64,000 nt of DNA, taken from positions 1,464,861 through 1,528,860 of the forward strand of contig CANLZI010000001.1 of the NCBI GenBank assembly GCA_947495555.1. Direction: 5' to 3'. Of this stretch, positions 1 to 7,239 are shown one piece after another. The notes under the pieces were generated by a model. The model searched no databases. It saw nothing but the letters and a program-made list of their open reading frames with translations, and was not told where the DNA came from. The DNA is from an uncultured Erythrobacter sp. GTDB taxonomy: Bacteria > Pseudomonadota > Alphaproteobacteria > Sphingomonadales > Sphingomonadaceae. The translations under genes and the position numbers were made by a program. Numbering within the stretch: position 1 is the first letter of the stretch; the number at the start of each line of letters is the position of its first letter.

Positions 1-1929
1 GAAGAATTCGAAGAACTGCATGTCATCGATCGTGGTGTAATAACCGGCCAGATCGAAGGTCACCGCACCATCGAGCAGCTCGCCCTTCAGGCCAGCCTCA
101 AACGCGCTGGAGGTTTCCTTTTCATAGACATCCTCGATCAGGACATTGGTGCCAATGAACTGATTGAAGGCCTGATCCACAATCGCGGCAGAGCCCTGAT
201 TGTTGAACCCGCCCGACTTAAATCCGATGCCCCAGTTGGCATAGAAATTGATGTCGTCTGACAAAGCATAACGCAGCGACAATTTGGGCTGCAATTGCTT
301 GAAGGTTTCTGATTGATCAGCAATCGGACCAAAGGCCTGACCCGGATTAATCGGACCGCCGGTAAAGGGGTCGGTCGCATTGGGCACCAGATTGGTCGCG
401 CTGCGTTCCTCAACATCATAGCGTGCCGCCAGCCCCAGCTCGAATCCGTCGCTGACTTCGAAATCGAGCGAGCCAAACACCGCATAAACATCGGTAGAGA
501 AGTCATCATTATAAAGCTGTGTGGTCGGGTTGTTCGATCCAGCAGGATTGAACAATTGCTCGGTGACGCCAAAGCCTAAATCGGCCCCCAGGCTCACCCC
601 AACTTCGCGATTGATGTGCAGGTAATAGGCGCCCAGCTGCCAATCGATATAGCCATCATCGGTCGATGCGAGCCGCACCTCGGCACTGATATCGCTCTGC
701 TCGCGCGTCTGGAACTGCGTACCGTCACACGTGGTCGGGCTGTAGGGGCCAAAGGTAGAGCCATTGGCCACATCAAAGATAAACGGCGTCGGCACCGTGC
801 CAATGAAGCCCGGCGCATTCACCGGAAAACCGGTCAATTGTGCAGTCGATCCGAAGCATGCATTGGACGCATCGATCGAATCCTGTGTCGCTCCCGGGAA
901 AGTGAAGCGGGCAAAATCAGCCGACGTACCATCCGCCGTCAACGCTTGCTCAACATCGCTATACAGCACCCAAGCGGTCAGCTCGACCGCCTCAAACTGG
1001 TGCGTTACCTTGGCCGAAGCCTCGAATGTTTGCTGTTCATTGGTTGGCCGGATGTTCGAATAGAAACCGAACGGATGCTCGTTCACATCTTCAAAGAAGG
1101 CTCCGCCGAAATTGGGCAAAGCAAAGGCTGCGTTGAAGTTGATCGAGGCGCCCGACAAATCGGCATAGCGAGCCTTCACATCCAATTCGGTGTCGGCGCC
1201 AACATCGGCGACAAAGCGTGCGTCCACCGACCAGATTTCCTGATCATCAATGGTTTTGGAATTCAGGAAACTGTTGCGATAAAAACCATCGGTCGTGTCA
1301 TAGCTGCCCGAGACGACAAAGCCGGCATTCTCGCCAATTGGGGCAGAGATATAGGCGCTGGCTGAATAGGTGTCGTCTTCTGCGGCCGATACCTTGATCG
1401 CACCTTCCAGGAAATTGCCCGGTTTCAGCGTCTGGATCACGATGGCGCCAGCCGCTGCGTTGCGGCCATAAAGCGCGCCCTGCGGGCCTTTAAGGATTTC
1501 AATCTGGCGCAGCGTTCCTTGATCCTGGTTCAATTGCGCTGTGTTGGTTTTCAAAATGCCATCGACCACCAGAGCTACCGAACTTTCCGCATCGCGCGCG
1601 CCGTTAATACCGCGAATGTTGATCTGGGTATCGCCCGCCTCTGCCGTGCCGGTCACAATCGTGACACCCGGCGTCAGTTGAACAAATTCATCGGCCCGCT
1701 CGATGCCTGTCTTTTCCAGCGTATCGGCTGTGAAAACGGTGATGGCCGTGGGAACTTCGGCCAGTGTTTCAGACTGGCGGCGAGCGGTAACGATGATCGC
1801 ATTACCGGTTGGCGCTTCCTCGGTAGCTTGAGGAGCAGGTGCATCAGCATCTTGAGCCACTGCCGGAGCGGCAAAAGCCAGCGCGCCAAATGCGCCGCCA
1901 CATGCGAGGAAAGTTTTGAAATTTGTCAT
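1..1929 (-). CDS. TonB-dependent receptor (C-terminus beyond window)
   Basis: The reading frame is open from an ATG at 1927-1929 to the left edge (643 codons). The start gives a signal peptide ending in an AFAAPAVAQ-type site, followed by a plug domain with NAIIVTARR near the N-terminus, a DTQINIRGI stretch and IEILKGPQGALYGRNAAAGAI, the classic plug motif. The rest reads as beta-barrel (for example AGYYTTIDDMQFFEFF at the edge). It should import a substrate across the outer membrane with TonB-ExbBD energy. It sits beside a catabolic cluster, so its ligand may be that cluster's substrate; this is inference. The last part of the barrel is missing only because the window ends. Confidence 0.93.
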   Translation of the reverse strand, partial: MTNFKTFLACGGAFGALAFAAPAVAQDADAPAPQATEEAPTGNAIIVTARRQSETLAEVPTAITVFTADTLEKTGIERADEFVQLTPGVTIVTGTAEAGDTQINIRGINGARDAESSVALVVDGILKTNTAQLNQDQGTLRQIEILKGPQGALYGRNAAAGAIVIQTLKPGNFLEGAIKVSAAEDDTYSASAYISAPIGENAGFVVSGSYDTTDGFYRNSFLNSKTIDDQEIWSVDARFVADVGADTELDVKARYADLSGASINFNAAFALPNFGGAFFEDVNEHPFGFYSNIRPTNEQQTFEASAKVTHQFEAVELTAWVLYSDVEQALTADGTSADFARFTFPGATQDSIDASNACFGSTAQLTGFPVNAPGFIGTVPTPFIFDVANGSTFGPYSPTTCDGTQFQTREQSDISAEVRLASTDDGYIDWQLGAYYLHINREVGVSLGADLGFGVTEQLFNPAGSNNPTTQLYNDDFSTDVYAVFGSLDFEVSDGFELGLAARYDVEERSATNLVPNATDPFTGGPINPGQAFGPIADQSETFKQLQPKLSLRYALSDDINFYANWGIGFKSGGFNNQGSAAIVDQAFNQFIGTNVLIEDVYEKETSSAFEAGLKGELLDGAVTFDLAGYYTTIDDMQFFEFF

Positions 1930-1992
1930 TGGTTCGTACTCCCTGAACCTGATTTTGCCCGAAGGTACCCGAAGGTGTTGTGCCGCCCCTTA

Positions 1993-2406
1993 TCAAGTGA
2001 GGACGTTGGCACCGCTCATGTAAACATAGACTTCCTGAAATTTGGCACCGCCCTGCCCATCGGGGCGAAGGCGCCAGAAATTGGTGTTGTGCAGCAGCGT
2101 TACCTGCCCATCTGCATCGTGCAACTCGGCCACAAAACTGGCGGAGATCCGGCCATTGGCCTCGTCCACAGTGCACACGAAATCGCGATGGATGATGGTT
2201 TCATAGGCTCCGAAGAAATCTTCGAACATGCGCTGGATTTCGCCTTTGCCCGAATGGCGGGTGAAATCGGTCTGGACGCAGAACAGCGCTTCATCGTGAA
2301 AGCAATCCAGCGTCGCGGCCATATTCTTTGCATCGACATTGCCGAAATATTGCTGGGTGGCGAAGTGGATCAACTCGTCCCGGCTTAAGGTTGGTTCATA
2401 CTGCAT
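1993..2406 (-). CDS. NTF2-like (SnoaL-type) small protein
   Basis: This 137-residue protein has the cone-shaped NTF2/SnoaL pattern: an N-terminal helix (RDELIHFATQQYFG), NMAATLDCFHDEALF, a central FEDFF helix and late beta strands ending in EVYVYMSG. Such proteins are small enzymes (isomerases, dehydratases) or ligand binders. Its ATG overlaps the stop of the upstream NTF2-like gene (TGATG), so the two are translationally coupled. They are paralogues: both have a NM-x-x-x-L-x-C-F core and end in VYVYMSG. The pair follows the racemase-like gene. The substrate is unknown. Confidence 0.82.
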   Translation of the reverse strand: MQYEPTLSRDELIHFATQQYFGNVDAKNMAATLDCFHDEALFCVQTDFTRHSGKGEIQRMFEDFFGAYETIIHRDFVCTVDEANGRISASFVAELHDADGQVTLLHNTNFWRLRPDGQGGAKFQEVYVYMSGANVLT

Positions 2407-2837
2407 CAGGCATCTCCCTCCTTCAGCAGATTATCGCCGGACATATAGACATAGACCCGGTGGAACAGCCGATCCTTCAGGTAGAACCGATTGCAATTCT
2501 CATAGCGTAATTCATCGCCGCCATTGGGCGTGATCAGCACGGTAAACTGGGAATTGATCGTGTTGCTGTCAGGATCAGCCGTGTGGACGAAATTGCCGTG
2601 CCAAATGCTCTCGAAATCCGTGAACAGCTTGACGAACATCGCGCGAATGGCCTCGCGCCCTTCGTGGACCGTATCGCTGGTCGCCTCGTGCAGCACGGCA
2701 TCGGGTGTGAAGCAGTTCAGCACCTGGTCCATATTCTTGTTATCGACCCCGTCGAAATAGCGCTTGGTCACGATATCGACGTAAAAGGGATAGGGCAGCG
2801 GCACTTGTCCGGCTCCGCCTTCATTCCATTCACTCAT
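2406..2837 (-). CDS. NTF2-like (SnoaL-type) small protein, paralogue
   Basis: This 143-residue protein starts at MSEWNEGG; its ATG overlaps the racemase stop (TGATG at 2835-2839), which is why this start was preferred over an in-frame one nine bases upstream. It carries YPFYVDIVTKRYFDGVDNKNMDQVLNCFTPDA-like features of the NTF2 fold and the same VYVYMSGDNLL ending as its downstream neighbour. The tandem pair suggests a heterodimer or two related activities in the same pathway. No catalytic residue can be assigned by eye. Confidence 0.8.
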   Translation of the reverse strand: MSEWNEGGAGQVPLPYPFYVDIVTKRYFDGVDNKNMDQVLNCFTPDAVLHEATSDTVHEGREAIRAMFVKLFTDFESIWHGNFVHTADPDSNTINSQFTVLITPNGGDELRYENCNRFYLKDRLFHRVYVYMSGDNLLKEGDA

Positions 2838-3589
2838 CAGTACCAACCTTTCCGGATCTCGCCGTGTTTGGGGACTTCGGGGGCGGGAAAGGCTTTCTTC
2901 GAATGGCGCAGGCCAAGCTCGATCTGCGTTTCCAGCATTTTGTAGGCGACCTGCCCGGGATTCAGCACTGGGATCGGCATCTCAGCATCCAGGAATGCGG
3001 CTGATTGATGCATCGTGGTGGATCCTAGCACGATCACATCGGCGCCGTCTTCTTCCATCGCCTTGGTTGCCTCGGCCTTCAATTTGTCAAAGATGATTTC
3101 CTCTTTGCCAGCGAGCAATTCGGTCACATCGGGCCGCGTATCGATCGACCGCAAGGAAGCGCAGCGCGACGACCAGCCATATTCGGTCAGAGTTTTTTCA
3201 TACAGCGGGAACCATTCGGGCCACATTGTCAGCACGCTGAATTTCTTGCCCAGCATCATCGCCATGGCGAAACTTGCTTCGCCGGGCCCGACAACTGGGA
3301 TCGATAGCGCAGAACGCAAGGGCCGCAGACCGCTATCACTCACCGTATCGATCAAGACGCCGGCATATCCATCACGCTCGGCTTCCACACCAGCCTGAAA
3401 CACGGTCCAATCCATCATCATAGTGTCGTGGTAAGAATCGCCCAAAGCGGCACCAAAGGGGACCGCTTCGAATTCAGGAGAGAAGCCCTCTCTCACGAAA
3501 TCATCGGGCAGCTGCTCTGCCCGGTTTGCCACTCCGGCTTCATCCATCGGAATGGGTACAATGACCTTGATACGTTTTGTTGATGGCAA
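2837..3589 (-). CDS. Asp/Glu/hydantoin racemase-like protein
   Basis: The 250-residue sequence follows the hydantoin racemase/Asp-Glu racemase fold: an N-terminal KVIVPIPMD strand, GVLIDTVSDSGLRPLRSA, IPVVGPGEASFAMAMMLG, FSVLTMW and DVIVLGSTTM. Family racemases use two cysteines, one in the position of IDTVSDSG and one in the LGC motif. Here these read Thr/Ser and LGS, so both expected cysteines are absent. It may be a lyase, isomerase or decarboxylase relative rather than a racemase. It is the first gene of a minus-strand operon with two NTF2-like genes, with a palindromic operator and an 11-bp repeat array upstream. Confidence 0.78.
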   Translation of the reverse strand: MPSTKRIKVIVPIPMDEAGVANRAEQLPDDFVREGFSPEFEAVPFGAALGDSYHDTMMMDWTVFQAGVEAERDGYAGVLIDTVSDSGLRPLRSALSIPVVGPGEASFAMAMMLGKKFSVLTMWPEWFPLYEKTLTEYGWSSRCASLRSIDTRPDVTELLAGKEEIIFDKLKAEATKAMEEDGADVIVLGSTTMHQSAAFLDAEMPIPVLNPGQVAYKMLETQIELGLRHSKKAFPAPEVPKHGEIRKGWY

Positions 3590-3614
3590 TGATCAACTCC
3601 CTTGACCGAACCCT

Positions 3615-3630
3615 TTATTGTATACAATAA
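3615..3630. promoter_or_regulatory. 16-bp palindromic operator, probably for the GntR regulator
   Basis: TTATTGTATACAATAA is a perfect palindrome 26 bp upstream of the racemase-like start. The core TTGTATACAA recurs at 6221-6230 before the HMG-CoA lyase gene. FadR-subfamily GntR proteins recognise T-N-GT-N-AC-N-A dyads, and a GntR/FCD gene lies next to this site. The pairing with that regulator is inference. Confidence 0.65.
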
Positions 3631-3652
3631 CAGATCGTCAAGGGAAATTAAC

Positions 3653-3735
3653 TCTGGCCGATCTGGCGTTATCTGCCGGTGATCTAGGGTACATCTAGGG
3701 TAGGTCTATGGGTCATCTCGCTTCATCTCTGGGTA
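3653..3735. repeat. 11-bp helically phased repeat array A
   Basis: Imperfect 11-mers follow one another, best seen as GATCTAGGGTA (3681), CATCTAGGGTA (3692) and GGTCTATGGGT (3703), flanked by weaker copies. The TCT core recurs at 3653, 3662, 3672, 3683, 3694, 3705 and 3716. The array is the reverse complement of array B (6080-6190), and each lies roughly 30 bp upstream of a TTGTATACAA palindrome. One repeat per helical turn suggests a cooperatively bound activator or an upstream activating region. Confidence 0.7.
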
Positions 3736-3831
3736 GCGTTCGGCACGCCAGGAAAGCGTTGCTGGATGCACATGGATCGGGCCAGCCAGGGGCGCGACGT
3801 TCCGCTCTGGCGGATTGTGGGCAGTCATAGA

Positions 3832-4479
3832 ATGAGCGGTGCCTCTGACACGGCCTATACGGCCATCCGCAGTTATCTGTTGAGTGGCGATGCCCCTCCC
3901 GGCAGCCAGTTGACCGAGGACCGCCTGTCCGAAATTTCGGGCGTCTCGCGCACCCCCGTACGCGAGGCAGTGCGCCAGCTGGAATCCGAAATGTTGTTGG
4001 TGCGCAGCGAGTCAAAACGCATCTTTGTCGCCGATTGGTCACGCGATGACATCGACGAGATGTTTACCTTGCGCCAGATGCTTGAAGGACATGCCGCAGA
4101 ACGCGCGGCGAAGCTACTGGGCCCGGCGGATATCGAGCAGTTGGAGCAGGTCAATGACGAGCTGCATCAGGCTGTGGATCAAGACCCGCCCGATGTGGTG
4201 CGCTTCCTTGATGCCAACCGTATCTTCCACGAAATCATTACCAATGCCGCGCGTTCACCACGCTTGGCGCAAGTCCTGGCCATGCTGGTTGAGCAGCCGG
4301 TTGTTCTGCGCACCGCACGGCAATATTCGGTTGAAGATCTGAGGCAATCTGCGCGCGATCATGACGAATTGATAGCCGCCTTCAAGGCCCATGATGCGGC
4401 TTGGGCAAGATCCGTCATGGGCAGCCATTTGCGCCGCGCATTCCATACTTTCGCAGATGCTGCATCGGACGCTGACTAA
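3832..4479 (+). CDS. GntR family transcriptional regulator (FCD domain)
   Basis: From the ATG at 3832 (MSGASDTAY) the protein is 215 residues. A winged helix-turn-helix occupies about residues 5-70 (LTEDRLSEISGVSRTPVREAVRQLE), then an all-helical FCD ligand domain (FTLRQMLEGHAAERAAKLL; FHEIITNAARSPRLAQVL; HDELIAAFKAHD; MGSHLRRAF). FCD regulators usually repress catabolic operons and release DNA on binding an organic acid, with a metal held by Asp/His residues. An ATG 66 bp upstream is in frame but adds a poorly structured tail. It is probably the controller of both flanking operons through the shared palindromes. Confidence 0.88.
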   Translation: MSGASDTAYTAIRSYLLSGDAPPGSQLTEDRLSEISGVSRTPVREAVRQLESEMLLVRSESKRIFVADWSRDDIDEMFTLRQMLEGHAAERAAKLLGPADIEQLEQVNDELHQAVDQDPPDVVRFLDANRIFHEIITNAARSPRLAQVLAMLVEQPVVLRTARQYSVEDLRQSARDHDELIAAFKAHDAAWARSVMGSHLRRAFHTFADAASDAD

Positions 4480-4662
4480 GCGCTCTGGGTCATGGTATCT
4501 GGCGCCTTAAGCGCGCTTGGTTACCGTGCCTGTGAAGATCGCTGACCCAACCATTTGTTAACAAGCATGGCCTAGCCCAGACTGGAAGGCCCAAACTGGG
4601 CTCGGCAGGTCACAAGAACAGCGCGAGCCTGCTTGGATGGGTCAAACTCGGGGTGCCTATTT

Positions 4663-4839
4663 ATGTCAAAAACGATTCAAATCATTCTGATCGCGGCGAT
4701 CGCTCTGATCGTTTGCGCGGTCCTGTTCAATTCAACCTTCGTTGCAAGCGGCAGCGGGTTGGTTCTGCTGGTAGGCTTGGGATATGCCTATGTCGTCAGC
4801 AAGCGCGATGCCGAACGCGAGAACAGCGGCGGCAATTGA
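4663..4839 (+). CDS. Small two-helix membrane protein
   Basis: This short ORF (58 residues from MSKTIQIILI) has two hydrophobic segments, ILIAAIALIVCAVLF and GSGLVLLVGLGYAYVV, followed by a charged tail (SKRDAERENSGGN). An in-frame ATG 30 bp upstream is possible. It lies between the GntR gene and the convergent CoA-transferase gene. Nothing points to a function, and the ribosome-binding site is weak, so it could be non-coding. Confidence 0.45.
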   Translation: MSKTIQIILIAAIALIVCAVLFNSTFVASGSGLVLLVGLGYAYVVSKRDAERENSGGN

Positions 4840-4854
4840 GCGCCCTGCCAATGG

Positions 4855-6036
4855 CTAAATAATGCCGCGATCTTCCAAATCAGAACGGGTCGCTGAATCC
4901 ATGCCCAAAAGCTCGCCATAGATCTCTTCATTATGCTGGCCCAGATCAGGGCCAACCCAGTGAACATCGCCCGGCGTATCGGACAATTTGGGCGCGACAT
5001 TCTGCATCTTGAAATTGTCGTGCCGGGGGTGCGGGCGCTCGATAATCGCCTCTCGCGCGGCAAAATGCGGGTCTTCCAACATTTCGGGAGCGCGGTACAT
5101 ATTGCCCGCCGGGACGCCGTGTTCCTCGCACAGATCCAGCACCTGTTGGCTGGTGTGCAGCTTGGTCCATTCGCCAATCATATCATCGAGTTGGGTCTGG
5201 TTCTGCCCGCGCGCAACATGGCTGTTGTAGCGCGGATCGTCGCCCAATTCGGGCATGCCCATCATGGTCGCCATACGCTTCCACACGCTGTCCTGATTGC
5301 CCGCCACCAACACGCTGCCGTCGCTGGTCGGATAGACATTGGAGGGTGCAATTTTGGGCAAGATCGACCCGGTCCGCTCGCGGATATGGCCAGTCACCGT
5401 ATATTCGGGAACGGTCGATTCCATCATCGCCAAAACGGCCTCGTAAATTGCCGAATCGACCACCTGACCCTTGCCGGTTTTGTGGCGGTGATTGAGTGCC
5501 ATAAGCGCACCCAAACATGCATAGGTCGCGGCCAATGAATCGCCAATGGAAATGCCTGCGCGGCTGGGCGGGCGATCCGGCTCTCCCGCGATGTAACGCA
5601 TGCCGCCCATCGCCTCGCCAATGCCGCCATAACCGGCGCGCGGGCTGTAGGGGCCCGTTTGGCCATAGCCGGATACACGGATCATAATCAGCGCCTCATT
5701 GATCGCTGACAGATCTTCCCAACCTAGGTTCCACCGCTCCATCGTACCGGGGCGAAAATTTTCCAGCAGAAAGTCTGCTTTTGCGGCCAGCTGGCGGACA
5801 ATTTGCTGCCCTTCTTTTTCACGAAGATTGAGCGTGATCGACTTCTTGTTGCGCGCCACCACCGAGAACCACAGAGGGATGCCTTGGCCCCAATTGCGCA
5901 TGGCGTCGCCCACTTTGGGTGGCTCCACCTTGATCACTTCGGCGCCATGATCGCCCATCAACTGGCCGCAGAACGGCCCGGCGATCAACTGTCCCATCTC
6001 GATCAGGCGAAGACCCGACAGCGCACCATTCGACAT
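4855..6036 (-). CDS. Family III CoA-transferase (CaiB/BaiF)
   Basis: The 393-residue protein fits the CaiB/BaiF family: the N-terminal LSGLRLIEMGQLIAGPFCGQ, GAEVIKVEPP, FLLENFRPGTMERWNLG, GYGQTGPYSPRAGYG and SRAGISIGDSLAATYACLG. The Asp in GISIGD matches the catalytic aspartate that forms an anhydride with the acyl substrate. It should move CoA between carboxylic acids in the cytoplasm and so activate the pathway substrate. It is divergent from HMG-CoA lyase across a 240-bp control region, so it probably feeds an acyl-CoA to that lyase; the exact acid is unknown. Confidence 0.92.
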   Translation of the reverse strand: MSNGALSGLRLIEMGQLIAGPFCGQLMGDHGAEVIKVEPPKVGDAMRNWGQGIPLWFSVVARNKKSITLNLREKEGQQIVRQLAAKADFLLENFRPGTMERWNLGWEDLSAINEALIMIRVSGYGQTGPYSPRAGYGGIGEAMGGMRYIAGEPDRPPSRAGISIGDSLAATYACLGALMALNHRHKTGKGQVVDSAIYEAVLAMMESTVPEYTVTGHIRERTGSILPKIAPSNVYPTSDGSVLVAGNQDSVWKRMATMMGMPELGDDPRYNSHVARGQNQTQLDDMIGEWTKLHTSQQVLDLCEEHGVPAGNMYRAPEMLEDPHFAAREAIIERPHPRHDNFKMQNVAPKLSDTPGDVHWVGPDLGQHNEEIYGELLGMDSATRSDLEDRGII

Positions 6037-6079
6037 ATTCAGCCCTCTTCAAATTTACTCGGCACAAGCCCTGAGAAAG

Positions 6080-6190
6080 ACCCCGAAACCCCCAAGAGAC
6101 GACACCGAGACCACCCCTAGATGACCCCTAGACCTCCGCCAGATGGTCCCTAGACCATTCATCGTTTCGGCCAGATACCCGCCAGATCAT
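6080..6190. repeat. 11-bp helically phased repeat array B
   Basis: Consecutive 11-mers begin at 6080, 6091, 6102, 6113, 6124, 6135 and 6146, the clearest being ACCCCTAGATG and ACCCCTAGACC. Two further units sit at 6169 and 6180 (GGCCAGATACC, CGCCAGATCAT). An AGA core occurs at 6097, 6108, 6119, 6130, 6141, 6152, 6173 and 6184. It lies between the divergent CoA-transferase and HMG-CoA lyase starts, upstream of the palindrome at 6221, and mirrors array A. Confidence 0.75.
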
Positions 6191-6220
6191 TCAAAAACTC
6201 TATAAACCCAAGATTTGCAT

Positions 6221-6230
6221 TTGTATACAA
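6221..6230. promoter_or_regulatory. TTGTATACAA palindrome, second GntR-type operator
   Basis: This perfect 10-bp palindrome lies 46 bp upstream of the HMG-CoA lyase start and is identical to the core at 3618-3627. Its position between array B and the start codon matches the arrangement before the racemase-like operon, so both are probably bound by the same regulator. Confidence 0.6.
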
Positions 6231-6276
6231 TTTGCGTATCTAGCCAATATTCAATTTTGGACAAGAAGCGAATCCC

Positions 6277-7215
6277 ATGACGCAAGAGCATGCTGCCAAT
6301 GATGCGATCGAGCTGGTTGAAGTGGGTCCACGCGACGGCCTGCAGAACGAGGCCGAGATCATTTCGACGCAAGACAAGCTGGCGATGATCGATCGGATGA
6401 TCGATTATGGCGCGCGGCGATTGGAAGTGGCCAGCTTTGTCCACCCCAAACGCGTGCCACAAATGGCCGACGCAGAAGCGGTGATCGCCGGGCTGCCGGA
6501 TCGCGGCGATGTGACCTATATCGGTTTGACGCTGAACAAGCGCGGCGTGATGCGCGCCCTGGCCACCCGCGAAGGCGGGGCCATGAACGGCAAAGGACGA
6601 GGCATCGATCAGGCAGGCTGCGTTCTGGTGGCGAGCGACACCTTTGGTCAAAAGAACCAGGGCCAGACCATCGCCGAAGGGATTGCCGAGAACCGCGACA
6701 TGATCCGTTTCGCCAAAGCCGAAGGAATGAGCGCCCAAGTGACCATCTCAGCCGCCTTTGGTTGCCCCTTTGAAGGCGAGGTGAAGCCCGAAACCGTGCT
6801 GGCTATTGCTGAAGAGATGGCCGCAGAGGACCCCGCTGAAATCGCGTTGGCAGACACCATCGGCATCGGAGTACCGGCGCAAGTCAACGATCTGTTCAGC
6901 AGATTGGCCGAATTATTGGACGGAAAAATCCCCATGCGCTGCCACTTTCATGACACTCGCGGCACCGGCATGGCCAATGCCTGGGCTGCCTATCAAGCGG
7001 GCGTGCGCACATTTGATGCTAGCCTTGGCGGATTGGGCGGCTGCCCCTTTGCCCCCAATGCCACGGGCAATATCGCCACCGAAGATTTGATCTTTATGAT
7101 GGAGCGTTCCGGAATCGCCACGGCGATTGATCTGGATGCCGCCATCGCTACCAACCATTGGTTCGGCGCAAAGCTGAATCGCAAACTGCCCTCTTTGGTC
7201 GCTCGTGCGGCCTAA
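6277..7215 (+). CDS. Hydroxymethylglutaryl-CoA lyase
   Basis: This 312-residue TIM-barrel enzyme belongs to the HMG-CoA lyase/DRE-TIM family. It has VELVEVGPRDGLQNE near the N-terminus (metal ligand Asp and catalytic Arg), LEVASFVHPKRVPQMAD, a metal-binding HFHDTRGTG and the C-terminal signature DASLGGLGGCPFAPNATGN with the catalytic Cys. The reaction cleaves a 3-hydroxy-3-methylglutaryl-CoA-type substrate into acetyl-CoA and a ketone or keto acid. It is the first gene of a plus-strand operon with HyuA and HyuB. Confidence 0.93.
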   Translation: MTQEHAANDAIELVEVGPRDGLQNEAEIISTQDKLAMIDRMIDYGARRLEVASFVHPKRVPQMADAEAVIAGLPDRGDVTYIGLTLNKRGVMRALATREGGAMNGKGRGIDQAGCVLVASDTFGQKNQGQTIAEGIAENRDMIRFAKAEGMSAQVTISAAFGCPFEGEVKPETVLAIAEEMAAEDPAEIALADTIGIGVPAQVNDLFSRLAELLDGKIPMRCHFHDTRGTGMANAWAAYQAGVRTFDASLGGLGGCPFAPNATGNIATEDLIFMMERSGIATAIDLDAAIATNHWFGAKLNRKLPSLVARAA

Positions 7216-7239
7216 TAGACCGACTTTTCGGGAGATAGT

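Noticed and set aside
616..1365. A 249-residue ORF on the plus strand opposite the TonB receptor
   Set aside because: It is the antisense of a well-conserved receptor plug and barrel, and its translation has no domain or ribosome-binding site.
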